Shown here piece by piece: positions 63,824 to 64,000 of a stretch of 64,000 nucleotides of DNA. The DNA is from UBA6623 sp965238125 (lineage in GTDB: Bacteria; Acidobacteriota; Terriglobia; Bryobacterales; UBA6623). The position numbers were made by a program, and so were the translations under genes. The notes under the pieces were generated by a model. That model saw only the letters and a program-made list of their open reading frames with translations. It ran no database searches and was not told the origin of the DNA. The first letter of the stretch is position 1. Every line of letters starts with the position of its first letter. Location of the stretch: NCBI GenBank assembly GCA_965238125.1, contig OZ250179.1:496001-560000 (forward strand), written 5' to 3'.

Positions 63824-64000
63824 CTAGGACCTTTCTCTTACTCGCAATTGGAGTTGATCAAAGTACCGATCGACGTCGTTCAACTCCACGAAATTTCTCT
63901 TCTTCAACAAGACCGGAACGCCGCGGCGCGATTGAAGTTCTCCCGGAGTTACGCCGTGCAGCAGTGCAACAATCGGGATCCGATGTCCCCAAGCCGCCCC
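63824..64000 (-). CDS. Second TIR-domain protein, 5' end outside the window
   Basis: 59 codons, open to the right edge and ending in TAG at 63824: AWGHRIPIVALLHGVTPGE, then GVPVLLKKRNFVELNDVDRYFDQL. This parallels the end of the TIR domain of the neighbour (GAALGMGKRLVAIVPENF ... RRFLV) at the same spacing. It is therefore very likely the C-terminal third of another stand-alone TIR protein, 17 bp upstream of the first and on the same strand. Confidence 0.7.
   Translation of the reverse strand, partial: GAAWGHRIPIVALLHGVTPGELQSRRGVPVLLKKRNFVELNDVDRYFDQLQLRVRERS

Overview
The window looks like a chromosomal segment of an acidobacterium, probably near Bryobacterales/Solibacter. This is an inference from a 1308-residue secreted protein (19838-23764) whose C-terminus looks like the TIGR03437 (Solibacter C-terminal) domain, from the mix of M28 peptidase, Kelch, NHL, TPR and multiheme cytochrome proteins, and from the high-GC codon usage. 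I saw no tRNA, rRNA or CRISPR array.

Region 1 (1-23764) is ordinary chromosome: a sugar ABC permease tail, metH, a YkgJ-like Cys-cluster protein, a three-gene acetoin dehydrogenase operon (acoA-acoB-acoC, with the E2 a lipoyl/alpha-beta-hydrolase fusion), a PaaA/PaaC-like diiron protein beside an SDR, a SprA-like protein, a Shewanella-like phosphatase, an aldo/keto reductase, a TIGR01777 epimerase, a MauE-thioredoxin fusion, a twice-frameshifted PHP-domain hydrolase, a second SDR and the large adhesin-like protein.

Region 2 (23765-37413) mixes debris and housekeeping. It opens with a palindrome cluster, an IS1380 copy inserted against a relic of a third IS1380 subtype, a decapitated TPR gene, fragments of a nucleotide-sugar dehydrogenase, a 184-bp MITE-like palindrome and an esterase/PAS chimera. 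Intact genes follow on the minus strand: Kelch, NHL and M28 peptidase (a small operon), a broken copper-type monooxygenase-like gene, rpoD, nrdR and a muramidase.

Region 3 (37414-54175) is an insertion-sequence island. It holds two complete IS1380 copies of subtype A across the window (one here, one in region 2), three complete copies of subtype B plus a fourth broken one, an IS630 with an A8 frameshift site, an IS1182 nested in IS1380-B4, and a decayed ISNCY-like element. Removing the IS elements reconstructs host genes exactly. One is a Cas3 helicase (type I-G/I-U-like) cut by IS630 and IS1380. The other is a six-heme cytochrome c whose halves lie 9.6 kb apart, flanked by perfect GTAAG direct repeats, as if the whole 9,628-bp block 39457-49084 had moved as one unit.

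Region 4 (54176-64000) returns to normal: a PQQ-type beta-propeller protein, an AlgI-like MBOAT acyltransferase with an SGNH-like partner (polysaccharide O-acetylation), trkA-trkH potassium uptake, an orphan MazE-like antitoxin tail, transketolase, and two tandem TIR-domain genes running off the end.

Several host genes carry single-base frameshifts (PHP hydrolase, monooxygenase, esterase). Some sit in homopolymers, so sequencing error cannot be separated from real decay.
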